NCBI GenBank assembly: GCA_023265235.1 | Contig: JAHFUF010000174.1 | Location: 1 to 6,468 of the forward strand | Source of the DNA: Blastocatellia bacterium | Lineage (GTDB): Bacteria; Acidobacteriota; Blastocatellia; Chloracidobacteriales; JADJPF01 | Reading direction: 5' to 3' | DNA length: 6,468 bases | Shown here: one piece after another, positions 6,025 to 6,468 of the stretch | How the letters are laid out: each line of letters opens with the position of its first letter | Numbering within the stretch: position 1 is the first letter of the stretch | The notes under the pieces: generated by a model | The model's database searches: none | Told to the model about the DNA's origin: nothing | The model's input: the letters and a program-made list of their open reading frames with translations, nothing else | Program-made: the position numbers and the translations under genes

Positions 6025-6468
6025 CTAGTTTGGTTTAGCCTCTGTGGTGTTAGCTGGTTTAGGAGTAGGACTGGTTTTAGGCTTAGGTGGTGGTGTTTGG
6101 TCTGCTCCAGCTTTAGGGTTGTTGATGATTGTTCCTGTGCCAGGGGTTTTTATTAATTTAGGTGTTGTTGTTGGATTGGCACCAGTTTTTATAGTGCCAC
6201 TATTAGGGTTAAGAACTTTAGGTTTAGGCGTTGCTGTGGCATTTGTTCCTTCTGTAATAGCTTTTCTAGTTGGGGTAACTACATCTGCTAGTGGAGTTTT
6301 CTTAGGCTTAGGTGTTGTACCAGGAAGACTTTCTGTGTTATTTGTAACAGGTTTTGTTATTCCTGTTGCAGGTTTAGCCCCTATAATTTTAGGTTTAGGT
6401 GTTGCCAAAGAAGCATTAGTAGCAGCAGCAATATATTCTCTATAGTTTTCTTTAGTAATTTCTGCTTT
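6025..6468 (-). CDS. Hypothetical protein with Pro/Lys/Thr-rich TPKPK tail, 5' partial (start beyond right edge)
   Basis: The minus-strand frame ends at TAA (6027-6025) and is open to the right edge, 148 residues visible. The first visible residues read KAEITKENYREYIAAATNAS; the rest is low complexity, with ATPKPK, TTPKPK, ATPKPK, TPPPKPK and SPTPKP units separated by stretches rich in T, N, G and A. A TTG at 6408 lies inside this frame and is probably not the start, because the upstream part has normal amino-acid composition. No domain can be named from the visible part. Pro/Lys/Thr-rich tails are frequent in exported or envelope-spanning proteins and as flexible linkers, and the tail is likely disordered. 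The codon usage (A/T-ending) matches the neighbours. The stop is 38 nt from the kinase GTG, so the two are probably in one operon. Confidence 0.75.
   Translation of the reverse strand, partial: KAEITKENYREYIAAATNASLATPKPKIIGAKPATGITKPVTNNTESLPGTTPKPKKTPLADVVTPTRKAITEGTNATATPKPKVLNPNSGTIKTGANPTTTPKLIKTPGTGTIINNPKAGADQTPPPKPKTSPTPKPANTTEAKPN
6075..6404 (-). repeat. Degenerate DNA repeats encoding TPKPK units
   Basis: On the plus strand a roughly 17-nt word close to TTTAGGTTTAGGTGTTG recurs: 6388-6404, 6301-6317 (TTAGGCTTAGGTGTTG), 6217-6233 (with GGCGTTG), a shorter form near 6152-6167, and TTTTAGGCTTAGGTGG at 6075-6090. Spacing is about 60-90 nt. Translated on the minus strand they give the (A/T)TPKPK motifs. 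They look like remnants of an expanded coding repeat, with drift in the spacers. Confidence 0.6.

Noticed and set aside
5962..6156. Plus-strand open frame of 64 codons across the kinase start
   Set aside because: It overlaps the 5' end of the kinase and the end of the TPKPK gene antisense, with an Arg/Ser/Cys/Phe-rich composition unlike a real protein.
6044..6445. Plus-strand open frame of 133 codons, very hydrophobic (Gly/Val/Leu)
   Set aside because: It is the mirror of the TPKPK repeat tail: antisense of Pro/Lys/Thr codons reads as Gly/Leu/Val. It has no convincing RBS, and its hydrophobicity is an artefact.

Overview
The window is AT-rich bacterial chromosomal DNA with six protein genes. 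Two of them run off the window edges. There is no phage, transposase, CRISPR array, tRNA or rRNA. The long Asp-box propeller protein, with its 'ravines' of blades starting IDPxxxxTIY, its GTQDNGT and HGRGIYEL motifs and its Ig-like tail, is of a kind I associate with Acidobacteriota (Blastocatellia-like). That lineage call is inference from protein style and is not proven; the DNA is more AT-rich than most cultured members.

Left part, + strand (1-3877): a large secreted-type beta-propeller protein whose start lies before the window, then holA (DNA polymerase III delta subunit, TTG start with a good Shine-Dalgarno) after a 32-nt gap.

Middle (3878-4498): a compact block with two adjacent hairpins in REP style (3937-3984), a short GGAACTR heptamer array, a small GNAT acetyltransferase gene (4011-4442) and another hairpin (4451-4482). 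The later hairpin shares the core TAGCCCAGT with the second REP hairpin. This block sits between holA and rpsT, which are close neighbours in many bacteria, so it looks like an insertion between two housekeeping genes. It is the most interesting part of the window.

Right part, - strand (4499-6468): rpsT (ribosomal protein bS20, true start at 4774) with its own strong promoter (TTGACA-18-TATATT) and a roughly 140-nt leader containing a perfect 12-bp tandem repeat. Upstream of it on the same strand are a GHMP-superfamily sugar kinase (GTG start at 5986) and the C-terminal part of a protein with a long Pro/Lys/Thr-rich TPKPK tail, which runs off the right edge. The kinase and the TPKPK gene are 38 nt apart and probably co-transcribed.

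Together the window mixes core information-processing genes (holA, rpsT) with an exported propeller protein, a sugar kinase and a low-complexity protein. I do not see a coherent novel multi-gene system. The best leads are the REP-like hairpins around the GNAT gene and the rpsT leader.
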